A stretch of 64,000 bases of DNA, taken from assembly GCA_025358255.1 (NCBI GenBank), contig JANYKC010000004.1, positions 1 through 64,000 of the forward strand, written 5' to 3'. Under the pieces are notes generated by a model. That model made no database searches. It had not been told where the DNA came from and saw nothing but the letters and a program-made list of their open reading frames with translations. Numbering within the stretch: position 1 is the first letter of the stretch; the number at the start of each line of letters is the position of its first letter. Source of the stretch: Spirochaetaceae bacterium (lineage in GTDB: Bacteria; Spirochaetota; Spirochaetia; Treponematales; Rectinemataceae). This document shows, in pieces, positions 1-9,135 of the stretch. Both the position numbers and the translations under genes were made by a program.

Positions 1-1670
1 CCGGAAGGTCGCACCCTGTTCTTCGCGAGAGTCGAAAGATCGGCGAGCAGTGTCCGGAAGCTGTGGACCGGCAAACCCTCGTGGGTCCTTTTGGTCCTTT
101 CCTTGCGCCGTGCGCCCTCTGATCGCTGCGCTGGAGCGACAATGGACGAGCGGAGCGCCTGGGCTGCCTCGGGATCATCGTCATCGAACAGAATTGTGTG
201 GAGTTTCTGTCGCATGTGCCACTCGACGTAATAGGCGAGCATGCACAGGAACACATGCGCTCGCACCCTGCCCTCGAGATAGTGGTAGATCGGCCGTACC
301 TTCAGGTCGACGGTCTTCATGCACCGAAAGGCACGCTCGACTTTCGCGAGGTCCTTGTATGCCCGCACGGTGGATTCAGCCCCGAGCGCCTTTTTCGACA
401 GCGAAGTCCGGATGACGTACAGTCCATCAAGATTCCCTTCCGCCGCGATCTTCTCGGTATTGCGGACATAGGCGAAACTGGTTTCGGTGATCGTGACGAC
501 AAAGTGCTTGCCCACCTTGGAAGAGCCCATGATCTTGCCGACCCGCATGCCTATCGCATCTTTTCCCTTCAGGGGGTTCCTGGTCCGCCTCGTCGCGCCT
601 ACGATCCCATCGAGTCTCTTTTCCGTCGCGGCGAGCAGCTCCTCGCGCACGTGGGCGCGTTTCTGGGCAAGCAGGGGATTCAGGCAGACGACCAGCCGCT
701 CACCCGGAAAATCGGGGGACTGGACCTCCATGAAGTCCCGGTCATCGAAGAGCGACATGTCGATGGTCCCCTCGTCGACCAAATTCCTGATGTCGGATGT
801 CCGCAATGCCGATATCCAGTCAATGCCCTGGACAGTGCGAAGATTCTCCTCGATACGCCTCGAGGTGATCATCCCGCGATCGCCGACGAACACCACCCGC
901 TCGACGTGGAAGCGCTTCCTGACCTTCTCGACCTGGGATGGCAGCGTGGTGGGATCGGCGGTATTCCCCTCGAAGACCTCGACGGCGACAGGGCAGCCCT
1001 CGGAATTGCACAGAAGCCCATACACGATCTGGGGGAAGCCCTGCTTCCCGTCGCGGTTGTGCCCGAACTTGACGAGCTTGCAGTGACTGCCAGTGTAGTA
1101 GCTGGAACTGACATCGTAGAGTATGAGCGAGCCATCGTGGAGATGTTTCGCCGCAAGCTTGTCCTCGATACGCTCCTGACGCTCCTCGAGCCAGTCCAGA
1201 GCCCCGTACAGGGGGCGCTCTGAATCGAGGGCGATGCCGAGCTCGATTCCCAGGGTGGAGGTCGCCGTCTGCTCGCAGAGCGCCCGCGCAGTCGCAAGCT
1301 TGGACTGCGGGGACAGGATGCGTTGCACGATCATGGCAATTACGAGCTCTCGTTCCGGGCATGGGCGTGAGGCTATCATCGAGTCAAGGCCAACAGCGCG
1401 CAGGGTGCCAAGGACGGCGGCGACATGCCCATGGGGATAGGAGCGCAGGATCTTGAAGCCCTCGTCGTTTGTTGGGAGGAACCCATCGCGAAGCCGGCGC
1501 TTGATAAGTTCGATGAGATCCTCGGGGAGGTGGGAAATGTTGCCGAGGGTTTGGTTCTTGACGCTTCCGCCCTCGCGGAAGGTGCGGCGGAGGAGGTGGG
1601 TCTCATAGACCTTCCCCTTGTAGGTGCGGCGATTGGTGACCACATGGACCGATCCAGTTCGTGATGCCAT
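1..1670 (-). mobile_element. IS1634-family DDE transposase, C-terminus beyond left edge
   Basis: Translating the complement from an ATG at 1670 gives an uninterrupted frame of 556 codons to the window edge, so the gene is partial only because the window ends. It carries the DDE layout of the IS1634 branch of IS4-like transposases: first Asp (about residue 186) in LYDVSS, followed by GHNRDGKQG; second Asp (about 264) in VGDRGM; and Glu (about 445) in KVERAF, followed by the RP-x2-HY-x5-R-x-H block. These would cut and rejoin element ends. No frameshift or internal stop is present, so it may be active. It abuts the truncated oppF remnant and probably helped generate that deletion (inference). 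Terminal inverted repeats were not identified; the upstream end should lie in about 1671-1790. Confidence 0.9.
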
Positions 1671-1753
1671 TACCTCATTATAGGCGATTTCAGAGAAGAA
1701 GGCAAGAGGAATCCATTTATTTAGTGACTACATTTTGCACGTGCCATATGAAG

Positions 1754-2485
1754 CTAAGTTGTTGTACTGATGATATTTGAAGGCCTTTTCGGAGACAAAA
1801 GGCGTGAAAAGTTGAGTCTAGACAGGTCGGCCACGGGAATCGCCGCGAGCAGGGCCTTGGTGTAGGGATGGAGGGTATTCGCGAACAATTGGCTCGTTTC
1901 CGAGAGCTCCAGGGCGGAGACAGCCTCGTCGCAGGCGATCAGTTCAGGATTCAACGAAAGGGCCCTTGCGATGCCGATCCGCTGCCGCTGTCCGCCGGAG
2001 AACTCGTTGGGGTAGCGAAAGAGGTGCTCACGCTGGAGGTTCACCGATACGAGGAGGTCCCCGATGATCCTTTCGCGGTCCGCCTTTTTCCTCATCCCGA
2101 ATTTCTTCAGCGGCTCCTCGAGGGAGCCGAAGATCGTGAAGGCCGGGTTCAGGCTTGAATAGGGATCCTGGAACACGATCTGCAAGGTCTTCCTGGCCTT
2201 GTCGAGCTCCCTTTTCGACAGCTTCATCAAGTCCCGCGTGCCGTCCTGGAAGGCGTATTCCATCGTGCCGCCCGTCGGCTTGACGAGCTGGAGGAGGGAC
2301 TTGCCCAAGGTCGTCTTGCCGCAGCCTGACTCGCCGACGAGGCCTATGATCTCGCCGCGGTAGATGTCCAGGTCGACGCCGTCGACAGCCTTCACGTGGC
2401 CGCTGTCCCGCCTGAAAAAGCCCTTCTTGACGGGGAACCAGGTCCGCACGCCCCGCATCCGTACCAACACTTCCTTGCCATGTTG
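1754..2485 (-). pseudogene. oppF/dppF-type ABC ATPase remnant with internal deletion
   Basis: The frame matches the oligopeptide/dipeptide importer ATPase family (OppF/DppF). The N-terminal region GVRTWFPVKKGFF, Walker A GESGCGKTT, Q-loop VFQDPYSSLNP, signature FSGGQRQR and Walker B LIACDEAVSAL are present. The sequence then jumps directly to the C-terminal block LFANTLHPYTKALLAAIP. About 55 residues holding the D-loop Asp and the H-loop His are missing (junction near 1908), so the product of about 238 residues, against about 320 usual, should not hydrolyse ATP. The tail after VADLSRL is also atypical. No opp permease or binding-protein gene remains nearby. The nominal start is a GTG at 2470, but homology begins a few codons earlier, at the junction with the dapA-like fragment. 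Confidence 0.8.
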
Positions 2486-2625
2486 CGGGAAACCAGCTTG
2501 CGGAGGCTCGCTTCATCGTCCTTGCCCGATGTGTCGAAAGGAGTTAGTAGCGCCGTGAAAATGCCCGCAGGCGTCTTGATATCTTCCTCCGCCCTGGTGA
2601 TTGGATATTCCTTGTGATATATCAT
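2480..2625 (-). pseudogene. 5' fragment of a DapA/NanA-family lyase gene
   Basis: About 48 codons read as the N-terminus of the dihydrodipicolinate synthase/N-acetylneuraminate lyase family (TPAGIFTALLTPFDTSG, then LRKLVSRN). Homology then stops abruptly at about 2480 and the oppF-like frame begins. A full gene would be about 300 codons, so most of it was lost in the same deletion that brought oppF adjacent. It lies just downstream of the broken GntR gene on the same strand, as expected for a former regulator-lyase operon. It is distinct from the nearly complete lyase gene at 4148. Confidence 0.7.
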
Positions 2626-2661
2626 GAGTCAAATCCGCGCAAGCCCAAATTGCCAGGTCAG

Positions 2662-3317
2662 CTATTTGAAAAGATGCCGCTTGCCGCTGCGGAGATGGAC
2701 CCAGACCGCCTTCTCCGCCGAGTCGGGGTCATCGTTCACCAGTACCTCGATCAGGGCCTAGTGGCTCAGCCGTTCGGGGCGGTCGGTGGAGGGAAGGATG
2801 CGGTTGAGCCGGTAAAACACCTCAAGCCGGATAAAGCGCTTGAACTCCCGCAGTAGGGCCGGACAATCGGAAAGCTCCACCAGCCTCGAATGAAAGGCTA
2901 TTTCCTGCTTCCAATGCTCAGGCGACTCGGAATCCGTCGATTCAAGCTCGGCCGCCAACTGGAGGAGGCCGGGACGCTGCTCCAGCACCCGCGGCCCGCA
3001 GTAAAGCCGGGCCGCCTGGCATTCCACGGCCTCACGCAGCATGAGCTGCCCCAAAATGTCCTCGAGCCTGATGGGCTTCACGAGGGTGCCTTTCCGGGGG
3101 ATGCTCTCGACAAAACCCTCCATCTCCAGCTGGATGAGGGCCTCGAGCACGGGAGCGACGCTGATGCCGTATTGCTGGGCTATCTCCCGGCGGTTCAGGA
3201 TATTGCCGGGGACCAGCTCGTTCTGGAGGAATTTCTCGAGAAGCGTCTCGTAGACTTCTTGGGACAGCGAGTGCTTGCGTGCATCTTCCGGCTGACCTTT
3301 TCCGCGGCAAGCTTCAT
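2662..3317 (-). pseudogene. GntR-family (FCD-type) regulator, frameshift plus amber stop
   Basis: A winged-helix GntR N-terminus (PGNILNRREIAQQYGISVAPVLEAL) is followed by an all-helical FCD-like ligand domain. Two lesions break it. First, the only sensible start, the ATG at 3317 (MKLAAEKVSRKMHA), is in a different frame from the helix-turn-helix; the shift lies near 3265-3285, and no ATG, GTG or TTG precedes the domain in the main frame. Second, a TAG at 2758-2760 interrupts the last FCD helix, and the same frame continues with ALIEVLVNDDPDSAEKAVW to a natural-looking TAG at 2662. It probably once controlled the adjacent lyase genes through the TGTATACA sites near 4040-4100 (inference). Confidence 0.8.
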
Positions 3318-3354
3318 GGGCCGATGCTAACCTAGTTCAGGGGATATATCAATT

Positions 3355-4002
3355 TTAATCACGATCGAAGCCCAGGAGCCTGAGTTTTTCCGCGATCGCG
3401 AGCCCGAGGCTTCGATGCGCAGGCGGCTCGAGATGGACCCCGTCGATATCGCTCGAGGCGACGATCGACCCGGCGTCGAGGAAACCGCAGCCGAGGCTCT
3501 TCGAAAAGCTCTCCACGCAGCCGGCAAGGCGCCTCGATTTTTCGCCCCCGCCTTCGAAGCTCTCGGCGAAGTCGCTGAGCTTGCCCAAGGGAGGCGGCGC
3601 GACGAGAAGGACTCCGGGAGGCCTTCCCCCGGGGCCGCAGGCAGAGGAGGCAGCCAGGAGGACAAGCCTTTCCATACCCTTCGCGATGTCCCAGGCGCTG
3701 GCGCCCAGACGGTGCTTGAGGTCATTGGTGCCGAGCATGATGACGAGGACATCAAGGGGAGCATGGCTCTCGCAGAGCCGTGGGAGCATGTCGTCACCGC
3801 GGCGCCCCGGGTTCATGGGGTCCTCGAAGACCGTCGTGCGGCCACAGAGGCCTTCCTCGATGACCACGTGGCCCTTCCCGAGCTCGCCGCGCAGTATCCC
3901 GGTCCAACGGATCTCGGGGGGGAAACGCGCGGCCGTTGTGGGATCATAGCCCCAGGTATTGGAATCGCCGAAACAGAGGATGACCCTTTCCTTGGAGCTC
4001 AT
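3355..4002 (-). CDS. SGNH/GDSL-type esterase
   Basis: A 215-residue SGNH hydrolase without an evident signal peptide. The catalytic blocks are visible: block I GDSNTWGYDP near residue 12 (nucleophile Ser), block III GTND near residue 96 and block V DGVHL near residue 188 (Asp and His). Members deacylate small esters; related enzymes include aryl-, acyl-CoA- and carbohydrate O-acetyl-esterases. Lying between a GntR gene and a sialate-lyase-like gene, it could remove O-acetyl groups from an amino sugar, but this is only context. It is transcribed divergently from the lyase gene, and the shared 145-bp gap contains paired operator-like repeats. Confidence 0.8.
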   Translation of the reverse strand: MSSKERVILCFGDSNTWGYDPTTAARFPPEIRWTGILRGELGKGHVVIEEGLCGRTTVFEDPMNPGRRGDDMLPRLCESHAPLDVLVIMLGTNDLKHRLGASAWDIAKGMERLVLLAASSACGPGGRPPGVLLVAPPPLGKLSDFAESFEGGGEKSRRLAGCVESFSKSLGCGFLDAGSIVASSDIDGVHLEPPAHRSLGLAIAEKLRLLGFDRD

Positions 4003-4039
4003 TGCCTATATTCTCCCTTGGGCAGAGCCTAACAGCATC

Positions 4040-4100
4040 TTGTATACATGGCAAGCCGAAAGGAAGCGAACCGTGAAACTGCAGGTTGACATGTATACAA
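4040..4100. promoter_or_regulatory. Paired TGTATACA operators with TTGACA -35 box
   Basis: TTGTATACATG at 4040-4050 and its exact inverse CATGTATACAA at 4090-4100 each contain the palindrome TGTATACA. Their centres are 51 bp apart, near five helical turns, which would suit DNA looping. The second copy overlaps a TTGACA at 4086-4091 that could be the -35 of the rightward lyase-epimerase genes; the -10 is less clear. FCD-type GntR repressors often bind short GTATAC-centred palindromes. Candidate ligand proteins are the GntR at 6406 or the now-broken one at 2662. Confidence 0.6.
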
Positions 4101-4147
4101 GTATATTGCATCCTAGTCTGTGTCACCCCGGCATCAAGGAGCATTCG

Positions 4148-5046
4148 ATGAAACTACGACCCGGCCTTTATGCGGCGCAACTCGTCCCATACGGCATCGA
4201 TGGCAGCGTCAAGGAAAGGGAGCTTGCGGCGATGATCGAGCGCAATATCGTCGTCGGGGGCCTCGATGGCCTTTATATAGGCGGCAGCACCGGGAGAATT
4301 TCCTGAGCGATGCCGCCGCCAAGCGCAAGGTCCTTGAGGTGGCAGCCAGGACCGCGGGCGGCAGGGTCTCCCTCATCGCCCAGATCGGTTCCCTCAACAT
4401 GCGCGAAGGAGAGGAGCTAGCCCGGCTCGCGGCCGAGCTCGGCTACGACGCGGTCTCGGCCGTCACTCCATATTACTACAAGTTCAGTTTCCCCGAGACC
4501 CGCGACTACTATGTGCGGCTCGCCGAGGCGGCAGGCCTTCTGATGCTCGTCTACTCGATACCCGCCCTCACCGGCACCAGCTTCGACATCGAGCAGTCAC
4601 GGAAGCTCTACGAGCATCCCCTGATCGCCGGCTTCAAGTACAGCTCGGGGGACCTTTTCACGATGGAACGCCTGATCCACGCCTTCCCGGATCGCCTCGT
4701 CTTCTCCGGCTACGACGAGCTCCTCCTCTGCGGCAGGGCCCTGGGTGCCTATGGAGCCATCGGCTCGACCTACAACATCTTCGCGAAGCAGGCGAGGAAG
4801 GTCTGGGATGGCGTCGGGGAGGGAAAGCTCGCCGAGGCGAGGGAAGCCCAGGCCGAGCTCAACGGGGCCATCCAGGAGATCCTGGCCCTCGGCATCTACC
4901 AGTCCCTCAAAGAGATCGTGGGCCTTTCGGGCATCGACATCGGCGCCTGCCTCCCCCCCTTCGCCGAGCTGGATGCGGAGAACCGCGGAAAGGCCAAGAA
5001 AATCGGCAGGAGACTGGCTGCCCGAGGCCTCATAGACCTCGCCTAG
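4148..5046 (+). pseudogene. N-acetylneuraminate lyase-like (DapA family), one-base frameshift
   Basis: The start ATG 4148 has AAGGAG upstream and gives a normal beginning (MKLRPGLYAAQLVPYG) up to GLYIGGSTG. A single G is missing from an expected GGGG near 4292-4295. That frame ends at TGA 4304-4306, while the +1 frame continues as ENFLSDAAAKRKV through to TAG 5046. The rest looks intact: VTPYYYKFS, the catalytic Tyr in LVYSIPALTG and the Schiff-base Lys in AGFKYSSGD. The family cleaves sialic acid to N-acetylmannosamine and pyruvate, which fits the epimerase 21 bp downstream. It could be a true mutation, a slippage-prone phase switch or a sequencing error in a G run. Confidence 0.8.
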
Positions 5047-5067
5047 GAATAGCGTCAAGGAGGGACC

Positions 5068-6369
5068 ATGACCGCATCGCGACTCGAGACCCTGCGCGAT
5101 TTCTACCTCCGGGAGCTGGTCGACGACACCCTTCCCTTCTGGCTGGATCATGGCCTGGACAAGGAGCATGGGGGCCTCATGGACTTCCTGGACCGGGAAG
5201 GCCGGCCCCTCTCCACTGACAAGGGCGGCTGGATACAAGGCCGTTTCACCTGGGTCCTGTCACGCATCCAGGAAGCCTTGGGCGACTCCGGCCTTGCGAG
5301 GCCGGAATGGATCGAAGGCGCCGCGTCCTGTGCCGCCTTCGTGAGGGACAAGGTCCTTGCGGGGCCGGGCGGCCGGGCATATTTCGAGCTCAGCCGCGAA
5401 GGCAGGCCCCTCGTCCTGCGCCGCTACCTCTTCGCGGAAGCCTTCGCGATCATGGGACTCGCCCAGTACGCGAAGGCCTCGGGCGAGAAGCCCTGGCTCG
5501 ACAAGGCCCTCGCGACCCTCGAAGTCCACGAGGCCAACCGCGGCAAGCTTGCCGCGAAGGTCAACCCCGCAGTGAGGCGAATGCGCGGCCATTCCGAGAC
5601 GATGATTCTCATCAATGTCTACCAGGTCCTCAGGGACTGCGCCTGCGATGCGGACTCAGGCGGCGGCCCCGGGCGGGAGGCCGAGTATACGAAGCGGATC
5701 GACGCCCAGATAGAGGAGCTGTTCCGCTTTTTCGTGAAGCCGGGGCTGCGCGCCCTCCTCGAGACCGTCAATGAGGACGGCAGCATCGCCGAAGGCTGCG
5801 AGGGCCGCTGCCTCAATCCCGGTCACGCCATCGAGACCGCATGGTTCCTCATGGAGGAAGGCCGCCTGCGGGGGGATTCCTCCCTGGTCAAGCGAAGCCT
5901 TCCCCTCCTCGACTGGTCCCTCGAGAGGGGCTGGGACAAGGATCATGGCGGGCTCTTCTCCTTCGTCGATCTCGAGGGAAGGACTCCGGCCCAGATTGAG
6001 TGGGACATGAAATACTGGTGGCCGCATTGCGAGGCGACCTACGCCTGCCTCCTGGCCTGGGCCTTGACCGGCGAGGGGCGCTGGGAGCGCTGGTTCGAGA
6101 CCCTCCATGACTGGACCTGGAGCCACTTCCCCGACCCTGTCCACGGCGAATGGTTCGGCTACCTTCACCGCGACGGCAGCGTGGCCAACGACGTCAAGGG
6201 CAACCATTACAAGGGCGCCTTCCATGTTCCGCGCTTCCAGCTCAACGCGGCCCTCCTCCTCGACGCCGTCCTCGATCGTGGCCTCGGGTTCGAAGCCCTG
6301 TCCGGCAAGGACGTCTTGAGGCGCCTCTCACGGGGGAGGCCTCCGCTTGCCCCTCCAAGCGACCTTTAG
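5068..6369 (+). CDS. N-acylglucosamine 2-epimerase family protein
   Basis: A 433-residue alpha/alpha-barrel protein of the AGE/RnBP family, which interconverts N-acetylmannosamine and N-acetylglucosamine or epimerises free sugars. Family segments seen are DHEHGG-like LDKEHGGLMDFLD near residue 30, KGGWIQGRFTW near 52, RGHSETM near 175, LNPGHAIETAWF near 250 with a conserved His, and KYWWPHCEA near 315, whose His is the usual second catalytic residue. Length is typical. Start ATG 5068 follows CAAGGAGGGACC. It sits directly after the lyase-like gene, so in an intact pathway it would convert released ManNAc toward GlcNAc, which NagA and a ROK kinase elsewhere in the window could process further. 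Confidence 0.85.
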   Translation: MTASRLETLRDFYLRELVDDTLPFWLDHGLDKEHGGLMDFLDREGRPLSTDKGGWIQGRFTWVLSRIQEALGDSGLARPEWIEGAASCAAFVRDKVLAGPGGRAYFELSREGRPLVLRRYLFAEAFAIMGLAQYAKASGEKPWLDKALATLEVHEANRGKLAAKVNPAVRRMRGHSETMILINVYQVLRDCACDADSGGGPGREAEYTKRIDAQIEELFRFFVKPGLRALLETVNEDGSIAEGCEGRCLNPGHAIETAWFLMEEGRLRGDSSLVKRSLPLLDWSLERGWDKDHGGLFSFVDLEGRTPAQIEWDMKYWWPHCEATYACLLAWALTGEGRWERWFETLHDWTWSHFPDPVHGEWFGYLHRDGSVANDVKGNHYKGAFHVPRFQLNAALLLDAVLDRGLGFEALSGKDVLRRLSRGRPPLAPPSDL

Positions 6370-6405
6370 CTACAATGATGCCGCGGCTTCCAGCCGGGAA
6401 GGAAG

Positions 6406-7101
6406 ATGCCCGTGCCCAAAAAGACGAAGGATGTCCCCAGTGCGACGTCCGCGACGATGACCAAGGCCACGAAATCGAGCGATGCGACGGTCGCGGACAT
6501 CCATGCGACGCTGCGTCGCCGGGTCCTCAATGAGGAGTATTTCCCTGGCCAGAAGCTTTCGGAAAATGTCCTTTCGAGGGAGTTCGGCTGTTCACGCACG
6601 CCGGTGCGCGAGGCGCTCAAGCGGCTCGAGGCCGAGCGCCTCATCGAAGTGCGGCCGCAGTCGGGCACCTATGTACGGGCCGTGACCGACAAGGACTACA
6701 CCGACCTCCTCGAGGTGCGCGCCTACATAGAAGGTTGCGCCTTCCGCCTTGCGCTGCATCGGTCGCGGGAGGAGGACCTGCGCGGACTCGAATCCCTGGT
6801 GGAAGCCATGGACGAAACGACGACGGCCAAGCCCATCGACATGCAGCTTTACGCCGACCTCCATTACCGCTTCCATTCCAGCCTCGTGCGCATGGCGGGC
6901 AACGATCTCCTCATGGCCATGTTCGCCGGGCTCAATCTCCGCTCCTCCTACATGTTCCTCCGTTCGATGAGCGCGGAGAACGCCGCCCGCACCCAAGAGG
7001 AACACCACCGCATCGTGCGCCAGCTGCGCGAACACGACGCGAAGGGCGAGAAGTTCGTCATAGAGCACCTGTGGAGGAAAAAACCCTACTTGTCCCAATA
7101 G
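6406..7101 (+). CDS. GntR-family transcriptional regulator, FCD type
   Basis: A 231-residue regulator. After a Lys/Thr-rich N-terminal stretch of about 25 residues comes a GntR winged helix (FPGQKLSENVLSREFGCSRTPVREALKRLEAERLIEVRPQSGTYV-type pattern, residues about 40-95). A helical FCD domain follows, with metal/ligand His residues in the HYRFHSSL and EEHHRIV segments. FCD regulators respond to organic acids or sugar acids. It follows the epimerase gene by 36 bp on the same strand and is the only intact GntR regulator next to the TGTATACA sites near 4040-4100, so it is the likely current regulator of the amino-sugar genes (inference). Start ATG 6406 has GGAAGGAAG just upstream. Confidence 0.85.
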   Translation: MPVPKKTKDVPSATSATMTKATKSSDATVADIHATLRRRVLNEEYFPGQKLSENVLSREFGCSRTPVREALKRLEAERLIEVRPQSGTYVRAVTDKDYTDLLEVRAYIEGCAFRLALHRSREEDLRGLESLVEAMDETTTAKPIDMQLYADLHYRFHSSLVRMAGNDLLMAMFAGLNLRSSYMFLRSMSAENAARTQEEHHRIVRQLREHDAKGEKFVIEHLWRKKPYLSQ

Positions 7102-7248
7102 GGTTTGTTTTCCTTCCACGGCCCCGGTTGGAGGGCATGGGGAGGGAGGTCGAGCGCGGGATCATTCCGGAAGGCGAGCTCGTAAGCATGGCCTGGCGCA
7201 AAGAGCCGCAGGAGGTGGAAGGTTCCGACATGTCCATCATGCCCTGCC

Positions 7249-8166
7249 TCAATGGATGAGGAAGCCGAGCATCGGAATGGTGACGAGGGAAAAAAGCGTC
7301 GTGAGGAAGACGAGGGAGCTCGCGGTGCGGGCATCGCCATCATAGGCCTCCGCCAGGATGGCCGCGTTGGCAGCCACTGGCATGGCAGAGACGACGACGG
7401 GAAGGCCGAGGGTCAGGCCGCGGAAACCCAGGGAAAAAAGGATGAGATAGACAATGGCGGGGAAAAGGGCAAGGCGGAAGAAAGCGGTGACATAGAGGCG
7501 CGGGTTCCCGAGGACGCCCTTGGACTCCATGCGCGAGAGGATGGCGCCGATGAGGACCATCGAGAGGGGCGTGGTCGTGCCGCCCAGGAGCCGGGCGGCC
7601 TCGAGGATGGGCCCGGGAATGGCGATGCCTGCGATGAAGAGGAGGAAGCCTGCGATGGCCGCGACCGTGGCCGGGTTCACGAAGGACGAGAGGCCGAGCC
7701 TTGCGGCCTTCCCCCCTGAACGCGCGAGCACGAAGGCGCCGACGGAAAACGCCAGGAGCTGCCAGGGGATGTTGTAGATCGAGGCGAAGAAGAGGCTTTC
7801 ACGGCCGAAAAAGGCCTCGATGATGGGAAAGCCCATGAAAATGGCATTGGAGAAGACCGCGCCGAAGACGTGGGCGCCTGCCTCGGCTCCCCTCGCCCCC
7901 AGGGCCTTGACGAGGGGGAAAGCCAGGAGGAAGCCAAGGCCGTATAAGGAGAAACTGAGGCCGAGGATGCGGAAGGCCTCGTCGCGCAGGGCGGGCGTGA
8001 AAGGCTGCTGCATCGAGGAGATGATCAGGGCGGGCAGGATGAAATTCACAAGGAGCTTGGAGAGTCCCCGGGTCGCGCTTTCGTCGACGAAGCGAAGGCG
8101 GCCCGCGAAGAAGCCGACTGCGATGAGCGCGAAGAGGATGAGGGTCTGGACCACGGTCTGCGGCAT
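7249..8166 (-). CDS. AEC-family (auxin efflux carrier type) transporter
   Basis: A 305-residue inner-membrane carrier with about ten hydrophobic segments in two halves of five, as in AEC permeases that export or exchange organic acids and amino acids. Family features are the N-terminal PQTVVQTLILFALIAVGFFAGR, LLVNFILPALI in helix 2, and the FSNAIFMGFPI segment. ATG 8166 is preferred because it begins exactly at the first membrane segment; an upstream ATG at 8274 would add a 36-residue soluble extension not seen in the family. Substrate unknown. It is convergent with the GntR gene, and the 147-bp gap between them contains nothing I could identify. Confidence 0.85.
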   Translation of the reverse strand: MPQTVVQTLILFALIAVGFFAGRLRFVDESATRGLSKLLVNFILPALIISSMQQPFTPALRDEAFRILGLSFSLYGLGFLLAFPLVKALGARGAEAGAHVFGAVFSNAIFMGFPIIEAFFGRESLFFASIYNIPWQLLAFSVGAFVLARSGGKAARLGLSSFVNPATVAAIAGFLLFIAGIAIPGPILEAARLLGGTTTPLSMVLIGAILSRMESKGVLGNPRLYVTAFFRLALFPAIVYLILFSLGFRGLTLGLPVVVSAMPVAANAAILAEAYDGDARTASSLVFLTTLFSLVTIPMLGFLIH

Positions 8167-8291
8167 CGTTCCCACTCTCCCGAGCTCCCCGGACTTTGTC
8201 AATATGAAACCCCCGATTGACCTTGCCGGTCCAGCCGGGGTATTTTGAGGCGTCGTATCTTCGGCGAGAATCATCCGAGGGAGCTTTTATC

Positions 8292-9026
8292 GTGCGGATG
8301 CACAACCCTGCCTGGTACCGGATGCTCAAGGGCTTCCTCTGGACCTACCTGCATACCTTCTTGAAGCTTGAGTACTGGACCGAGACGGATGTCCCTGATG
8401 GTCCCAAGGTCCTCGTCGTCAACCATCCGACAGTCTGGGACGCTTTTCCAATACTGGTATGGAGGGAAAAGGGCTTTGTCCATGTGACCGTCGAGGACCA
8501 GATCTGGTCCTATACCGTTCCGCGCATGATCTTCGCGGCAGGCAACCAAATCAAGCTCTACATGGCTCCTGGCAAGGGCAAAAGCGCAATGCTGGACTCC
8601 CTCCAGGTCCTCGGCATGCGGAACAGCCATTCCGTCCTTTTTTCCATCGAAGGGGGTCAGACCCTTCCCGAGCGCAGGAAAGAAATCAGGGCAAGGCGTG
8701 GAGCCATACTCCTGGCGATGGAGGCCAACTGCCCCATCATCCCGATCGGTGTCCATATCCCTCGGCGCAACATCATCCGCAAGGAATTCTCCTATGACTA
8801 CGGCGGGAAAAAATACACCGATATCTCGGCCGTCCCGCGTTTTCGCTCACCCTACGGAGTCCTCGTGGGCAAGCCCTGGTATCCGATGCAAGCACTCACG
8901 CCTTCCTCGTCCAAGGAAGACTACCAGGATTACGCTGACAAGCTCCTGGTAGAGGTATACCGCCTCGCGGACGATGCACAGGGGCGCATGCGCGAGGGGC
9001 GGGCTGGATTCAGGTTTTTGAAATAA
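8292..9026 (+). CDS. PlsC-like lysophospholipid acyltransferase family protein
   Basis: A 244-residue protein with the glycerolipid acyltransferase HX4D motif as NHPTVWDAF (residues about 40-48) and a variant of the second block, SIEGGQTLPER. It probably transfers an acyl chain to a lysolipid or similar acceptor at the cytoplasmic membrane; specificity cannot be read. GTG 8292 is chosen because GAGGGAG lies 8 nt upstream; an ATG two codons later is the alternative. The first 25 residues are amphipathic/hydrophobic (RMLKGFLWTYLHTFLKL), consistent with membrane association. It is divergent from the AEC gene. Confidence 0.75.
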   Translation: MRMHNPAWYRMLKGFLWTYLHTFLKLEYWTETDVPDGPKVLVVNHPTVWDAFPILVWREKGFVHVTVEDQIWSYTVPRMIFAAGNQIKLYMAPGKGKSAMLDSLQVLGMRNSHSVLFSIEGGQTLPERRKEIRARRGAILLAMEANCPIIPIGVHIPRRNIIRKEFSYDYGGKKYTDISAVPRFRSPYGVLVGKPWYPMQALTPSSSKEDYQDYADKLLVEVYRLADDAQGRMREGRAGFRFLK

Positions 9027-9135
9027 ATAACAGCGACTACCGGCTCCAGCAATTTTTCGACAAAAAACACCAACATCTGGAAAATTCTCCAAACTCCCCA
9101 TATAGTTATGCTGCTGATCGGAAACGGAGGCTTTC

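Noticed and set aside
198..1223. 341-codon plus-strand frame at the left edge
   Set aside because: It is antisense to the transposase, whose complement frame carries clear DDE motifs.
7089..7250. Minus-strand reading GHDGHVGTFHLLRLF... between the GntR and AEC genes
   Set aside because: Looks protein-like at its end but overlaps the AEC gene in another frame, has no start signal and no recognised family.
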